Part shown: positions 53,390-64,000 of the stretch, piece after piece
How the letters are laid out: the number at the start of each line of letters is the position of its first letter
How positions within the stretch are numbered: the first letter of the stretch is position 1
NCBI GenBank assembly: GCA_903877135.1
Contig: CAIRCN010000020.1
Coordinates: 124,001-188,000 of the forward strand
Origin: an uncultured Opitutia bacterium
GTDB taxonomy: Bacteria; Verrucomicrobiota; Verrucomicrobiia; Opitutales; Opitutaceae
Reading direction: 5' to 3'
Length of the DNA: 64,000 nucleotides
Notes under the pieces: generated by a model
Told to the model about the DNA's origin: nothing
Seen by the model: only the letters and a program-made list of their open reading frames with translations
Databases searched by the model: none
Translations under genes and position numbers: made by a program

Positions 53390-54199
53390 TCAGGTGCCGC
53401 CGTCCGCACCCGCCGGCTCGGGCTTGAACGCATGGCGGATCGTGGCGCCAAGGTAGTCGCGATTCAGGCGCGCGATGAAATCATGCGTGATGAGCTTCGG
53501 GCACGCGGCGCTGCACTCGTATTGGTTGGTGCAGTTGCCGAAACCGAGCGCGTCCATCGTGGAAACCATCGCGAGCACGCGGCGGTCGCGCTCGGCCTGT
53601 CCCTGTGGAAGGAGGCCAAAATGCGAGACTTTCGCGGCGACGAAGAGCATTGCACTCGCGTTCTTGCACGCCGCAACACACGCGCCGCAGCCGATGCACG
53701 CGGCGGCGTCCATCGCCAGATCCGCGTCACCCTTCGGCACGGGGAGGGCGTTGGCGTCAGGCGCGGAACCGGTGCGGGCGGTGATGAAGCCGCCTGCCTG
53801 CTGGATCTTGTCGAAGGCGCTGCGATCAACGATCAGGTCCTTGATGATCGGGAACGCCGCTGCGCGGAATGGCTCGACAGTGATAACGTCGCCGTCGCGA
53901 AACGCGCGCATGTAAACCTGGCAGGTCGCAACGCCCTTGCCCGGACCATGGGCCTTGCCGTTGATCGTGGCCGAACAGGTTCCGCAGATGCCCTCGCGGC
54001 AGTCGTGCGCGAACGCGATCGGCTCCTCGCCCTTCAGCGTGAGCTCGTCGTTCACGACGTCGAGCATCTCGAGGAAGGACATGTTGGGGTTGAGGTCCTT
54101 CGACTGGTAGTCGACGAACTTGCCCGGCTGGTTCGGCCCGGCCTGGCGCCAGACGCGGAGGGTGATGCTGAGATTCTTGGTGGTATTTTCGGCGACCAT
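53390..54199 (-). CDS. sdhB: Succinate dehydrogenase iron-sulfur subunit
   Basis: A 269-residue electron-transfer subunit of complex II. Cysteines of the [2Fe-2S] centre are in [16 protein letters not shown]...ATC, and those of the 4Fe-4S/3Fe-4S centres in [17 protein letters not shown] and CSAACPK. The ATG at 54199 is preferred; a GTG at 54235 would overlap the end of sdhA by 20 bases. It is the last gene of sdhCAB. Direction (oxidation or fumarate reduction) cannot be told. Confidence 0.94.
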   Translation of the reverse strand: MVAENTTKNLSITLRVWRQAGPNQPGKFVDYQSKDLNPNMSFLEMLDVVNDELTLKGEEPIAFAHDCREGICGTCSATINGKAHGPGKGVATCQVYMRAFRDGDVITVEPFRAAAFPIIKDLIVDRSAFDKIQQAGGFITARTGSAPDANALPVPKGDADLAMDAAACIGCGACVAACKNASAMLFVAAKVSHFGLLPQGQAERDRRVLAMVSTMDALGFGNCTNQYECSAACPKLITHDFIARLNRDYLGATIRHAFKPEPAGADGGT

Positions 54200-54215
54200 G
54201 GCGAGTGGAGATGGC

Positions 54216-56138
<1,923 letters not shown>

Positions 56139-56150
56139 GGCGGAGAGCGG

Positions 56151-56909
56151 TTAACGGTGGGCGACGGCGGTGACAGCGTCGGCCCGCGGTTGCAGGGTTC
56201 CCAGCAACACCGAGCCAGGAATCGCGAGATTGCCGAGGAAGTAGAGCGTGCAGTAGACGATCGCGATCTTGCGGAGGAGGACGGACCACCTCGCATTGCG
56301 CAATCCGAGGGTCTGAAAAAGGCTGTCGATGCCGTGCAGCAGGTGGAAGCTCAGGAGGCCCACGGCGAAGATGTAAAACAGCGAGACAACCTTACTCTGA
56401 AATCCGAGGATCACCATCGAGTGCACGTCGAGCACCTCGGTGCCCGCGCTCACCACCGGAAAGCCCATGACGTGGTAGTCGTCCTCCATGAGGTAGGGGG
56501 CCAGATTGGTCTTGAACGTGCCGGCTTGGGCGAACCCGACCGTGAAATGCGCGAGGTGGTAGAGGATGAAGGCAAGCACGATGTAGCCAGTCACGCGCAT
56601 CGCCCGCGAAGACAGCGTGGCCTGGATGGTGTGCGCGAAACCATAGGGCGTGCTTCGGGCGGTGGCGTTTTCCATCGCGAGCACAGTCGCAGCCCAAATG
56701 TGAATGCCGACGCAGGCGAGCAGCCCCAGCCGCACGAGCCAGAGCACGGGGCCAAGCGATTGCAAAAAATGGGCGTAACCATTGATCCGATCCGGGTGCT
56801 CGAAGACCTGCAGGTTGCCAATCAGATGGCCGGTCACGAAGCCGATCAGGATCACGCCGGTGACGGCCATGAGGATCTTGCGGCCGATGGAGGAGCAAAA
56901 GAAATTCAT
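56151..56909 (-). CDS. sdhC: Succinate dehydrogenase cytochrome b subunit
   Basis: A 252-residue membrane anchor with five spans. It begins MNFFCSSIGRKILMAVTGVILIGFVTGHLIGNLQVF; histidines in GHLIGN, GIHIWAAT, YHLAHF and FHLLHGIDSLFQTLG are the likely ligands of two haem b groups, as in the type B di-haem enzymes. There is no separate sdhD, which fits that type. It is the first gene of the operon. Confidence 0.93.
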   Translation of the reverse strand: MNFFCSSIGRKILMAVTGVILIGFVTGHLIGNLQVFEHPDRINGYAHFLQSLGPVLWLVRLGLLACVGIHIWAATVLAMENATARSTPYGFAHTIQATLSSRAMRVTGYIVLAFILYHLAHFTVGFAQAGTFKTNLAPYLMEDDYHVMGFPVVSAGTEVLDVHSMVILGFQSKVVSLFYIFAVGLLSFHLLHGIDSLFQTLGLRNARWSVLLRKIAIVYCTLYFLGNLAIPGSVLLGTLQPRADAVTAVAHR

Positions 56910-57054
56910 CGCTGAGAATCGCGTTGGGTGGGAAACTAGACTGGTGAAAAATCAACTGGTGAAGCTAGCATGTAAAGGCGCGTGCGCCCTATGACGCGCT
57001 TATTAGTCAGGCTAACCATTTTCAGAAGGCGGGACGGAAAGGAAGCTGAGACAA

Positions 57055-58311
57055 TTACTTCGCCAGCGGCTTGAGCAGCGAGAATTTGCCACTGGCCGCG
57101 GGGGCTATGACCCGGCGGCGGAACGCGCTTACCCGGGAACCATCACCAAGCAGACGCGCCAGCGCCGGCGCGGTATCCGCCGGGGCCACCACGTCGGCCA
57201 CATAGTGAAAATCCCAGCGCGTGTCGGTCGTCTGCACCAACGAGTAGTGCCAGCAGGCGAAATTCGCCGGCAGCGCCGCGTCGATGTCGGTGGGCGACAA
57301 GAGCGAGCCGTCGGGCCGGAAATACAGGTTGCCCTCGCGCCCGAGCAACCGGAAGCCCTTGGAAAACCGCTGCACGATGTCGCCGGTGTGGTAGCGCAGC
57401 AGCGGCATCGCCTCGCGGTCCCGGGTGGTCACGTGAATTTGGAAAACCTCCGGCAACGCCACGCGCCACGGCACGAGTTCGATGAAAGCGTTGGCGTCGA
57501 TGGCCTGCGAGTTGTCCTTGAATGCCTCGCCTACGAAAATGTAACCCGCCTCCGTGGAGCCGTAGAGATCGACCTGCGGAGCGGGAAACGCCTCGGCGAT
57601 GCGCCGGCCGTGCTGTGTGCTCGCCTTGCCATAGGTGAGGATCACTGCGCGCACGCTCGGCACGCGCACGCCGCGCTTCTTGACGGCCCGCGCGAGGAGC
57701 GAAAGATAGACTGGCTCGCCCTCGATCACCTCGGGCTTGGTCGCCTGGAGTTCCAGCACAATGCGGTCCCATTCCCGCTCGGGAAACGCGAACGGGTCGC
57801 TCGAAAGGTTCAGATAGACCACCCCGTCAAAGTAGCGGTGCGGAAACGGATGGTCCTCGTAGGGGCAGAGGTTGCTCGAACACCCAACCGGCGCGAGCAC
57901 GCACTTGCGATATGGGCGCCCTGCGAACTCCCGCAGGATGGGCGAGGCGCTGTAGGCACGCTCGGTCTGCGCGTTCCACCAACCGTCCTCCATGATCACC
58001 GTCATCGGTGCCTGCGTGGTGCCGCCGGTGGACTCGTATTCGAAGCGCTTTTGCTGCAACCCGCGCTCGATCTCCCGGTAGTCCGCGAAAAACGCCTGAT
58101 GCCCGCGCTCCACAATCTCTTTTTTCGACAGTGCCGGGATCTCGCGGTAGCATGACCATTGCATCGGCCGCTCATGCAGCGGAAACCGCGCCGCGTAGAG
58201 CGGACTGCGCGCGTAGATTTTCCGAATTTCGCTCTCCAACGGCGCCGGCAGAAAGCCGGCGGGCGCGGGACCGAGCGCCTCGGCGGCATTGGCGAACGTG
58301 GCGGTGGACAT
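57055..58311 (-). CDS. Adenylate-forming enzyme (phenylacetate-CoA ligase-like)
   Basis: A 418-residue AMP-binding enzyme starting at the ATG at 58311. The P-loop reads ESTGGTTQAPMTVI (about residue 100), the adenine motif LYGSTEAGYIFV (about 240) and the hinge-side motif LLRYHTGDIVQRF (about 305). This is the PaaK/CapK-type of adenylate-forming enzyme rather than acetyl-CoA synthetase. The substrate is unknown and no partner gene is nearby. The frame is open upstream to 58809 but that part overlaps the NUDIX gene and is meaningless. Confidence 0.82.
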   Translation of the reverse strand: MSTATFANAAEALGPAPAGFLPAPLESEIRKIYARSPLYAARFPLHERPMQWSCYREIPALSKKEIVERGHQAFFADYREIERGLQQKRFEYESTGGTTQAPMTVIMEDGWWNAQTERAYSASPILREFAGRPYRKCVLAPVGCSSNLCPYEDHPFPHRYFDGVVYLNLSSDPFAFPEREWDRIVLELQATKPEVIEGEPVYLSLLARAVKKRGVRVPSVRAVILTYGKASTQHGRRIAEAFPAPQVDLYGSTEAGYIFVGEAFKDNSQAIDANAFIELVPWRVALPEVFQIHVTTRDREAMPLLRYHTGDIVQRFSKGFRLLGREGNLYFRPDGSLLSPTDIDAALPANFACWHYSLVQTTDTRWDFHYVADVVAPADTAPALARLLGDGSRVSAFRRRVIAPAASGKFSLLKPLAK

Positions 58312-58388
58312 GGGTGGCGGTGGGAAGCGCAGTAAGCGCGCCTCGGTGGCGAAGTCAAATGCCCGGCCGGTCAGTCGCTCGCCGCCAC

Positions 58389-58958
58389 CTATCGCTTCAG
58401 TTCCGCCCAATGCGGTTGGAGAAACAACAGGGCGTTGAGCACGAGTCCGTGCGTGATCCGGCCGCTGCGCGCCCAGGCCAGCACCTCTTCGACCAGCGCC
58501 GTCGTCACTTCGATTTCCTCGTCCGTGTCCCACGCCATCGCCGCAGAGCGCACAGCCTGTTCGACGAGCACGAAGTGGCAGCGGTTGCTCTGAATCGCCG
58601 GGTTGGGTTGCACGCAGCCAAGCAGTCGCGCACCTGTGCCGGTGTAGCCCGTTTCCTCCTGCAGCTCGCGCAGTCCCGCCGCCACTGGCTCCTCGCCCGG
58701 TTCCATCACTCCGCCCGGGATCTCCAGTGAAAACGCGTCGACCCCGAAGCGGAACTGGCGCACCAGCACCAACCGGTGGTCCGGCGTCAGCGCCAGCACG
58801 TTCACCCAATCGGGCGAGTCCATCACGATGAAATCGCGCTCGGTCTGCCGCATGGGATGCCGGTAGCGGATGCTCTGAACATCGAACACGCGCGTTTTCA
58901 ACAGAGACGTATGGCCCAGTTTTTCCCAGCGCGCCGGGCCATCAGCGAATGAATTCAT
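58389..58958 (-). CDS. NUDIX hydrolase (ADP-ribose pyrophosphatase-like)
   Basis: A 189-residue NUDIX protein with box GGVMEPGEEPVAAGLRELQEETG, preceded by the QFRFG strand (LVLVRQFRFGVDAFSLEIPG) typical of ADP-ribose pyrophosphatases. It starts MNSFADGPARWEKLGHTSLLKTRVFDVQSIRYRHP. It may work in nucleotide-sugar turnover. The gene lies 77 bases upstream of the adenylate-forming enzyme on the same strand. Confidence 0.9.
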   Translation of the reverse strand: MNSFADGPARWEKLGHTSLLKTRVFDVQSIRYRHPMRQTERDFIVMDSPDWVNVLALTPDHRLVLVRQFRFGVDAFSLEIPGGVMEPGEEPVAAGLRELQEETGYTGTGARLLGCVQPNPAIQSNRCHFVLVEQAVRSAAMAWDTDEEIEVTTALVEEVLAWARSGRITHGLVLNALLFLQPHWAELKR

Positions 58959-58964
58959 GCGGTC

Positions 58965-59001
58965 AAAAAAAATGCCTCCTGACTTTTCGTCGAGGAGGCA
59001 T
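58965..59001 (-). terminator. Intrinsic terminator of the LysM gene
   Basis: On the minus strand a 9-bp stem (ATGCCTCCT at 58993-59001 read in reverse, paired with 58972-58980) with a 12-base loop is followed by a run of seven T (the A tract 58965-58971 on the plus strand). It lies just after the LysM gene and directly before the NUDIX gene. Confidence 0.88.
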
Positions 59002-59020
59002 CGAAATTTGTTTTTCCCGA

Positions 59021-59536
59021 TTACTTCTTCGGCAGTTTAATTTTCTGCCCCACATGCATCTTGTTCCAGTTCACGTCGGGGTTCACCGCGATGAGGTCGG
59101 CGAGAGAAACGCCCTGCGCACGAGCAATCTTCGCACCGGTGTCCCCGTGAGCAATGACGTATTCGCCGGGACCGGCGACGGCAGGAGCGCCACCTTTGCC
59201 ACCCTTGACTGCGACCGGCCGTTTCTGCGCTTCTTCAAGTTTAGTGAGCGAAGCCTGAAAACTGGTGAGGGAAGCCGCAACTGTGTTGAAGGCGTCCTGC
59301 GTCGTGCGCGACAGCGAGGCGATGTCCTTCGTGGCTTTGTCCGAAGCCGCGGACACGGAGCCAAGTTGCGACTCGAGGCCATCGATCTTCGCGACTTTTT
59401 CCTCCTGCGCTGCGACGGTTTTTTGCAGGCTTGAGACCTTAATTGCGGCGTAGCCGCCGACAATCAGGGCGAGCACGCCCACGATGACCCCGGCAACCGG
59501 GAGCATGCTGTTATTTTCGCGAGAAATGGTATCCAT
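59021..59536 (-). CDS. LysM domain protein with membrane anchor and coiled coil
   Basis: A 171-residue envelope protein: N-terminal membrane span (VAGVIVGVLALIVGGYAAIKV, about 14-34), a coiled coil (about 35-105, LQKTVAAQEEKVAKIDGLESQ), a short Gly/Ala/Lys linker and one C-terminal LysM domain (about 124-170, EYVIAHGDTGAKIARAQGVSLADLIAVNPDV..KMHVGQKIKLP). It probably reaches from the inner membrane to peptidoglycan. Function is otherwise unknown. Confidence 0.9.
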   Translation of the reverse strand: MDTISRENNSMLPVAGVIVGVLALIVGGYAAIKVSSLQKTVAAQEEKVAKIDGLESQLGSVSAASDKATKDIASLSRTTQDAFNTVAASLTSFQASLTKLEEAQKRPVAVKGGKGGAPAVAGPGEYVIAHGDTGAKIARAQGVSLADLIAVNPDVNWNKMHVGQKIKLPKK

Positions 59537-59889
59537 AGATAGGGTGTAAGTTTAGGATCGCAGGACTAGCGGAATCATCCGGCGTGGCAAGCAGAGATTA
59601 TTAACAATCGTTTTTCCCGAAAAAATCGGGCCGGGAAGATTAAACAACGCACTTGGGCAGTTCCCCTGCTCCGCCATGCCACGTGGGCACTGCACACCGC
59701 ACGGAAACCGCCCCTTTTCTCACTCGTGACCACATATCCCATGTCGCGGATCAGGTTAGCCCGGAGAGCCTCGCTCGTTGGGAATCAAGCTCCTGATACC
59801 AAGTCATCTGCCGTGCTCGACCATGGTGTCACCCGGCATCACGTCCCGCACCTGTGAGAATCCCCTTTGCCCGGCCACCCCAGATCCGG
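59537..59889. other. Intergenic stretch without recognised gene
   Basis: A 353-base gap between the LysM gene (its promoter must be here) and the end of the metW-like gene. It holds a short hairpin CCCGA-A5-TCGGG at 59616-59630 preceded by five T. I see no tRNA cloverleaf, no repeat and no convincing coding frame; the one 68-codon plus-strand frame runs into metW and has no ribosome site. Confidence 0.5.
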
Positions 59890-60522
59890 TTAAGACTCAC
59901 AGAGAAATACCGCCACGGTCGCAAATAGATTGGGCCGGACCTGCGCGAGCCAGGGCCAGCGGTCCAGATACCGCTCCCGCTTGATCCTCAGATCGTGCGC
60001 CACACAGAAACTCCGGAAATCGGCCACGCTCAGATGGTGGATATGGCCTGTGCTATACCAGTCGTAGCCGAAGATCATCGGCCGCGGCATCCGACCGCAA
60101 AACAGCAGATCGAGCCGGTTGGACCAGTGGGCAAAGTTGGGAAACGACACGATCTGGCACCGCGCAATGCGCTTCATCTGCGCCAGCAACACCTCGGGAT
60201 ACATGACCATCTGCACGGTGACATTGCACACAGCGTAGTCGAACTGCCGGTCCCGGTAATCCGCATAGCTCGTCGCCTGGTCGATCGGTGCGACGCGGGC
60301 GCTGAAGCCGTGTTTGCGGCAAAAATCCACGCCGGTTTGCGCGATATCCAGCCCCTCGATCTCGACGGATTTCTTGTCGCACAGCAGCTTCATCATCGAA
60401 CCGTTGCCGCACGCCAGATCGATCACCCGCGCCCCGGGTGGAATCCAGTCCACGACGATGTCGTATTCCTTCCGGTTGGAAAAGCCCCACGACGAGTAGT
60501 CGTAATTGCGGTTGTCGTTCAC
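59890..60522 (-). CDS. metW: MetW-like SAM-dependent methyltransferase
   Basis: A 210-residue class I methyltransferase. The SAM motif is VIDLACGNGSMMKLLCDKK, followed by IEGLDIAQTGVDFCRKHG; QFDYAVCNVTVQMVMYPEVLL and the SFPNFAHWSNRLDLLFCGRMP segment are diagnostic for MetW. In other bacteria MetW pairs with MetX in methionine synthesis; metX is not next to it here, so the role rests on the sequence alone. Confidence 0.88.
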   Translation of the reverse strand: MNDNRNYDYSSWGFSNRKEYDIVVDWIPPGARVIDLACGNGSMMKLLCDKKSVEIEGLDIAQTGVDFCRKHGFSARVAPIDQATSYADYRDRQFDYAVCNVTVQMVMYPEVLLAQMKRIARCQIVSFPNFAHWSNRLDLLFCGRMPRPMIFGYDWYSTGHIHHLSVADFRSFCVAHDLRIKRERYLDRWPWLAQVRPNLFATVAVFLCES

Positions 60523-60607
60523 GGCGCAGGATTATGCGGCTCCGTCATCCATCGCAACATTTTCAGTTTCCCTCCGCAGCCCTGCCCGGCGTAGCGTCGC
60601 CGCCTTC

Positions 60608-63040
60608 GTGAAAAACTCTCCCGCCGCGCCTACCGGCAACATCACCCCGCGCTTCTACACGTTCTGGTCGATCAACGGCCCGCTCGACCACTCGCGGCTC
60701 CGCCGGCAGTTGGAGGAGTTCCGCGCCGCGGGGCTCCACTGTGTCGTGTTTCACCCGCGGTTCTATCCCGGCATCCCGCCCTACATGAGCCCAGCCTACC
60801 TCGCTGAAGTCTCGGCGACGATTCTTGAGGCAAAGAAACTCGGTCTGCGGTTCTGGCTCTACGACGAAAACGGCTGGCCCAGCGGCACCGGCGATGGTCA
60901 GGTGCTCGCCCAATATCCCGACAGCGGCGCCATGCGGCTCGACCTCACGCCCGCGCCGACGGCCGATTCGCTCGGTTCCTTCCACACCGACGCCGCCAAC
61001 CGCCTCGTGCCCGCCGGCACACCCGGAGCGAAGACCTGGCACCTCACGCCGCGCAAAATCAACTACGTCGATTCGCTCGATCCGCGCGTGCTCGGCCACT
61101 TTCTCGAACTCATCCACGAGCGCTACCGTACCGGGCTCGACCCGGAGGCGTTCGCCTATATCGAGGCGATTTTCTTCGACGAGCCTGAGTCGGGCATGAT
61201 CAAGGACCCGTTTCCCGACCACGCCGGCATCCCTTGGTCGCGCGTCATGCCGGGAAAGCTGAAGGAGAAATTCGGCGCCGACTACGCGGCGAAACTCCCG
61301 TTGCTCTTCGCGCGCGGCGAGGGTTCCCGGGAGATGCGCGCCGCCTTCTGGGAGCTCGTCACCGACGTGCTGACGGACGGCTTCTTTGCGCCCTACCTCG
61401 CGTGGTGCCAGCGGCAGGGCAAACAGTTCATCGGCCACGTGAAGGGCGAGGAACATCCGCTCTTTCAACTCCCGATGGTCGGCTCGTGCCACCGCATTTT
61501 CCGTCACTTCAGCATGCCCGGCATCGACGCGCTGGAGCGGTATCCCTCGCTCGATTTCTTTCCGCGACAGGCCGCGTCGGTGGCGCGACAGTTCGGCGAC
61601 GGGCGCGCCATGGTGGAGTGTTTTGGCGGCGCGGGCTGGGGCGCCTCGCCTCAGGACCTCGAGCGCTACCTGCTCTGGCTCGGGCGCAACGGGATCACGG
61701 ACTTCGTCTTTCACCTCAGCCAATACCGCCTCGACACGCCCGCCATTACCGACTGGCCGCCCTCCGAGCCGCTGCACCTGAGCTGGCGCGATGCATTTCC
61801 TGAATTGCTGGCACGTGTCACCCGCGAACTCGCAGCGCATCCGCCCGCCGCAGCCGATACGCTCGTCGTCGCGCCCTACCGAGGGCTGATGGCGGAGTAT
61901 GAGCCGTGGGAGCTGCTCCAGACCAACGGCCACAACGCGAGCACGTTTCCCGACACGCCCGCGAGCCGGATCAACACGGCATTTCTCGCCCGGCTCGAGG
62001 AGCTCAAGGCCGCCGGCATCGCCTACGACATCACCGACGAGCGCACGCTCGAGGAGGACGGTCGCTGCGAAAACGGCCGCGTGCACCTCGGTCGCGCCAG
62101 TTACGCCCACCTCGTCGTCGATCCCGGCGCGCAGCTTCGCGGCGAGTGGCCGACAACCCCCGCGCAAATCTCCAGCGCCGCCGAGCAGCACGTCACGAAT
62201 AACGCGTCCTACCTCTCGCTCCCGCTCGCATGGAGTGTTCCCGCGCTCCCCGAAAACGCCTGGCTGATCGAGCCGCACCGCGAGGCGCCGCGCGCCTTCG
62301 TCGCGAAGTTTGCCACTGCGTTTACCGAATGCACGACACCGGCGCGGTTTCTCCATTTTGCCGACGATCTCGTTGACGCGAGCCTCGACGGTCACCCGCT
62401 CGCGCTGGAGACCAGCTACGACGGCACCCTCGCCCAGGTCGGCTCGCTCGGCCCCGGCGAACACACGCTGCGCATTCGCACCGTTCGCGAGTTTCCCGGC
62501 AAGCCCTATCTCTGGCTCAAGGGCCAGTTCACGCTGCGTAGTCTCGCGCCTTACGCGCCCGGACCCAACGGCACCATCCGCACAGCCGGGCCGTTTGTCG
62601 CCGGCGTCACCGCACCCACCGCCGCAGACGAACTCGTCGCCGGCGGCTTTCCGTTCCTGCATCGACCGCTCGTCGCCGAAACTACTATTACGCTCACGGC
62701 GCCCGCCTCAGCGCTGCGTTTCACTGCCGCCGGCGGCGACGCAGTGCGCGCCAGCATCGACGGACAGCCAGCAGGCTGGGCGTGGGGACCAGACTGGCAG
62801 CTCGCGCTCAAAAGCCCGCTCGCAGCCGGCGCGCATCGACTGCGGCTCGAGCTGGTGCCGAGCACGTTCAACCACTTTGGCCCGCACCACTACTACAACG
62901 GCGACTGGCACGTCGTCAGCCCCGGCCAGGTGCTCGGCGAGAAAAACTTCGCCGACCTGCCGGACGCGCCGGCGGCGACCCATGTGCCCGCTTGGCACTT
63001 CAAGCCACTGCGGTTGCCGGCCAGCCTGACTCCTTCGTAG
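60608..63040 (+). CDS. GH106-like glycoside hydrolase (alpha-L-rhamnosidase-like)
   Basis: An ~810-residue enzyme from the GTG at 60608 (VKNSPAAPTGNITPRFYTFWSINGPL); the frame begins earlier at 60506 but that would overlap the divergent metW start. The N-terminal half is a TIM barrel: FYTFWSINGPLDHSRLRRQLEEFRAAGLHCVVFHPRF, LRFWLYDENGWPSGTGDG and IEAIFFDEPESGM (Glu candidates for catalysis) fit the GH106 rhamnosidase family and its relatives. The C-terminal part (about 560-800) has beta-sandwich domains (GEHTLRIRTVREFPGKPYLWLKGQF, AGAHRLRLELV). No signal peptide is seen. The exact substrate is unknown. Confidence 0.78.
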   Translation: MKNSPAAPTGNITPRFYTFWSINGPLDHSRLRRQLEEFRAAGLHCVVFHPRFYPGIPPYMSPAYLAEVSATILEAKKLGLRFWLYDENGWPSGTGDGQVLAQYPDSGAMRLDLTPAPTADSLGSFHTDAANRLVPAGTPGAKTWHLTPRKINYVDSLDPRVLGHFLELIHERYRTGLDPEAFAYIEAIFFDEPESGMIKDPFPDHAGIPWSRVMPGKLKEKFGADYAAKLPLLFARGEGSREMRAAFWELVTDVLTDGFFAPYLAWCQRQGKQFIGHVKGEEHPLFQLPMVGSCHRIFRHFSMPGIDALERYPSLDFFPRQAASVARQFGDGRAMVECFGGAGWGASPQDLERYLLWLGRNGITDFVFHLSQYRLDTPAITDWPPSEPLHLSWRDAFPELLARVTRELAAHPPAAADTLVVAPYRGLMAEYEPWELLQTNGHNASTFPDTPASRINTAFLARLEELKAAGIAYDITDERTLEEDGRCENGRVHLGRASYAHLVVDPGAQLRGEWPTTPAQISSAAEQHVTNNASYLSLPLAWSVPALPENAWLIEPHREAPRAFVAKFATAFTECTTPARFLHFADDLVDASLDGHPLALETSYDGTLAQVGSLGPGEHTLRIRTVREFPGKPYLWLKGQFTLRSLAPYAPGPNGTIRTAGPFVAGVTAPTAADELVAGGFPFLHRPLVAETTITLTAPASALRFTAAGGDAVRASIDGQPAGWAWGPDWQLALKSPLAAGAHRLRLELVPSTFNHFGPHHYYNGDWHVVSPGQVLGEKNFADLPDAPAATHVPAWHFKPLRLPASLTPS

Positions 63041-63058
63041 CTGCGCAGGCCGCCCGGT

Positions 63059-63859
63059 TCACGGCGCCGGTTTATCCACCTCCGCAAGATGCTGGCGGAC
63101 GATGTAAACGCGGAGGTCGCGCGGATTCTCGACGAGAAACGTGCGGTAGAATTTCGCCGCCTGCACACGGTCGCCCGCGAGCCGCGAGAGCTCCGCGATC
63201 TGCACCAGCACCTCCACGCGTGTCGGCCAGTCAAGCTGACGGAGGCGTTCGGCCGCGAGCAGGTGCGGCAGCGCGTCCGCCGCGGGCAGCCGGTAAAAGA
63301 AGAGCGCGTTCGCTATCGTGTAGTGGAGTTCGCTCTCCGCCGCTGGTGTGCGGGCCTGCGCGAGCAGTTTTCCGGCTTCGGCAATCCGAACCGCCGGTGG
63401 CGCCGCCGGGTCGAGTTCGTAAATCTGCAGCAGCGCCAGTCGGCTAAGCGCGGCCTGAGCCCAGCGCGAGTTGCCATGCTCGCTGACGAGCCGCCGAAAC
63501 TGGCGCGCCGCCTCGACCGGGTCGGGCTGCGGCTGGTGGTGCTGCGCGATGCGGCCAAGAAAAAAGCGCGCGCCCTGCGCCGCATCGTCCGCGCCGATGT
63601 CTGCGAGTTCGGTGAAAACCCGACGGGCCTCGTCGAGTTGCGCGCCCGTGACCGGCTGAAGATCCAGCAGCGCCACACCGTGGCCGAAGCGCGCCTCGCG
63701 CGCCAGCGCTGTGTCTGTGGCCGCCCGGACGCCGTCGAAAATTCTCAGGGCGTCCACCGCGCGGTAATTCGCCAGCGCCTGCCAGCCGGCCGCCAGCGGC
63801 GAAGCACTCGCCGCTCCCGCCGCGAGGCAGAACCCGAGCAGCATGATCGCGGTCTTCAT
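63059..63859 (-). CDS. Exported TPR-like repeat protein
   Basis: A 266-residue protein with signal peptide (MKTAIMLLGFCLAAGAASA) followed by alpha-helical repeats (ALANYRAVDALRIFDGVRAATDTALAREARFGHGVALLDL, ARQFRRLVSEHGNSRWAQAALSRLALLQIYEL), suggesting TPR/Sel1-like folds in the periplasm. It starts with a four-base overlap to the upstream gene stop (ATGA), so it is cotranscribed with it. Role unknown; it may be a scaffold. Confidence 0.75.
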   Translation of the reverse strand: MKTAIMLLGFCLAAGAASASPLAAGWQALANYRAVDALRIFDGVRAATDTALAREARFGHGVALLDLQPVTGAQLDEARRVFTELADIGADDAAQGARFFLGRIAQHHQPQPDPVEAARQFRRLVSEHGNSRWAQAALSRLALLQIYELDPAAPPAVRIAEAGKLLAQARTPAAESELHYTIANALFFYRLPAADALPHLLAAERLRQLDWPTRVEVLVQIAELSRLAGDRVQAAKFYRTFLVENPRDLRVYIVRQHLAEVDKPAP

Positions 63860-64000
63860 GGCGTGGAGCGGACCGGTAGCGCCAGCGCCGCACGGGTTTG
63901 ATAGATATAGATCTCGTTGCCCACAGTCATCAGCCGCACCGGCTCGGCCCGCGCGTTGGCGGGGGCGAGCTCTGCCGCGGCTACGGCGGCCACGTCCTCG
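63856..64000 (-). CDS. 3' end of an unidentified gene
   Basis: An open frame enters from beyond the window on the minus strand and ends at TGA 63858-63856, overlapping the start of the TPR-like gene. The last 47 codons end in the visible sequence NEIYIYQTRAALALPVRSTP. Too little is visible to name the product; the four-base overlap shows it is translationally coupled with the next gene. Confidence 0.6.
   Translation of the reverse strand, partial: EDVAAVAAAELAPANARAEPVRLMTVGNEIYIYQTRAALALPVRSTP

Noticed and set aside
56940-56963. Direct repeat ACTGGTGAA at 15-base spacing before sdhC
   Set aside because: Only nine bases long, without symmetry; too little to claim a control site.
59740-59830. 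A stretch with short complementary segments (GCCCGGAGAGCC, GGGAATCAAGCTCC) that suggested a tRNA
   Set aside because: No full cloverleaf, no T-loop GTTCRANNC and no acceptor stem can be formed.
60563-62662. A 699-codon minus-strand frame opposite the GH106-like gene
   Set aside because: Antisense shadow; the plus strand has a clear glycosidase with motifs, and the minus translation is low-complexity Arg/Glu/Val.

Overview
The window is high-GC DNA, densely packed with genes on both strands and using ordinary bacterial codons. The organism is Gram-negative: it has kdsB for Kdo/LPS synthesis, a Wza/Wzc-type capsule export pair and an outer-membrane beta-barrel. Carbohydrate-active enzymes (a GH4 enzyme, a six-hairpin glycosidase, a GH106-like enzyme), a giant HYR/MBG repeat protein, a single-anchor sdhCAB operon and many small lipoproteins together suggest Verrucomicrobiota, probably Opitutaceae. 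This placement is inferred from gene content; no rRNA gene is present to confirm it.

Layout. 1-7.5 kb: the 3' end of carA, a small membrane protein, a six-hairpin glycosidase, a membrane-anchored hypothetical, kdsB, an HPr-like phosphocarrier, a TatD nuclease and a DUF4097 beta-repeat protein. 7.5-13.5 kb: an exopolysaccharide export module (beta-barrel, Wza lipoprotein, Wzc-type tyrosine autokinase), divergent from a TPR gene broken by four in-frame stops and one frameshift. 13.5-15.9 kb: hisC, a HAD phosphatase and a NUDIX hydrolase. 15.8-20 kb: an arsenic operon arsM-arsN2-sigZ-arsC-acr3-tauE with no arsR in sight. 20-25.8 kb: GH4 glycosidase, aquaporin-like channel, DEAD-box-type helicase, Rrf2 regulator, VOC dioxygenase-like protein and a DUF3568 lipoprotein.

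25.8-38 kb: two tandem PilT-type ATPases, a large hybrid sensor kinase with several PAS domains, acetyltransferases, a palindromic intergenic repeat, a PfpI-like protein with an EamA exporter, a TIM-barrel isomerase, and a row of four related small lipoproteins. 38-43.7 kb: a LuxR-type response regulator lacking the phospho-acceptor aspartate, two tandem palindromic operator-like sites, and a 1598-residue secreted HYR/MBG protein ending in a strong terminator. 43.7-53.3 kb: a Cys/Met-metabolism PLP enzyme preceded by a 13-bp palindrome, two transporters, gpsA, lysA and several small membrane or lipoproteins. 53.4-64 kb: sdhCAB, an adenylate-forming enzyme, NUDIX, a LysM protein, a MetW-like methyltransferase, a GH106-like glycosidase, a TPR protein and the 3' end of a further gene.

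The most distinctive parts are the atypical regulator, tandem palindromes and giant HYR/MBG protein; the four-member lipoprotein array; the arsenic operon with a Cys-tailed sigma factor and a hairpin over the arsM translation start; and the TPR pseudogene in which every stop looks like a former Gln codon. No tRNA, rRNA, CRISPR array, insertion sequence or prophage was recognised.
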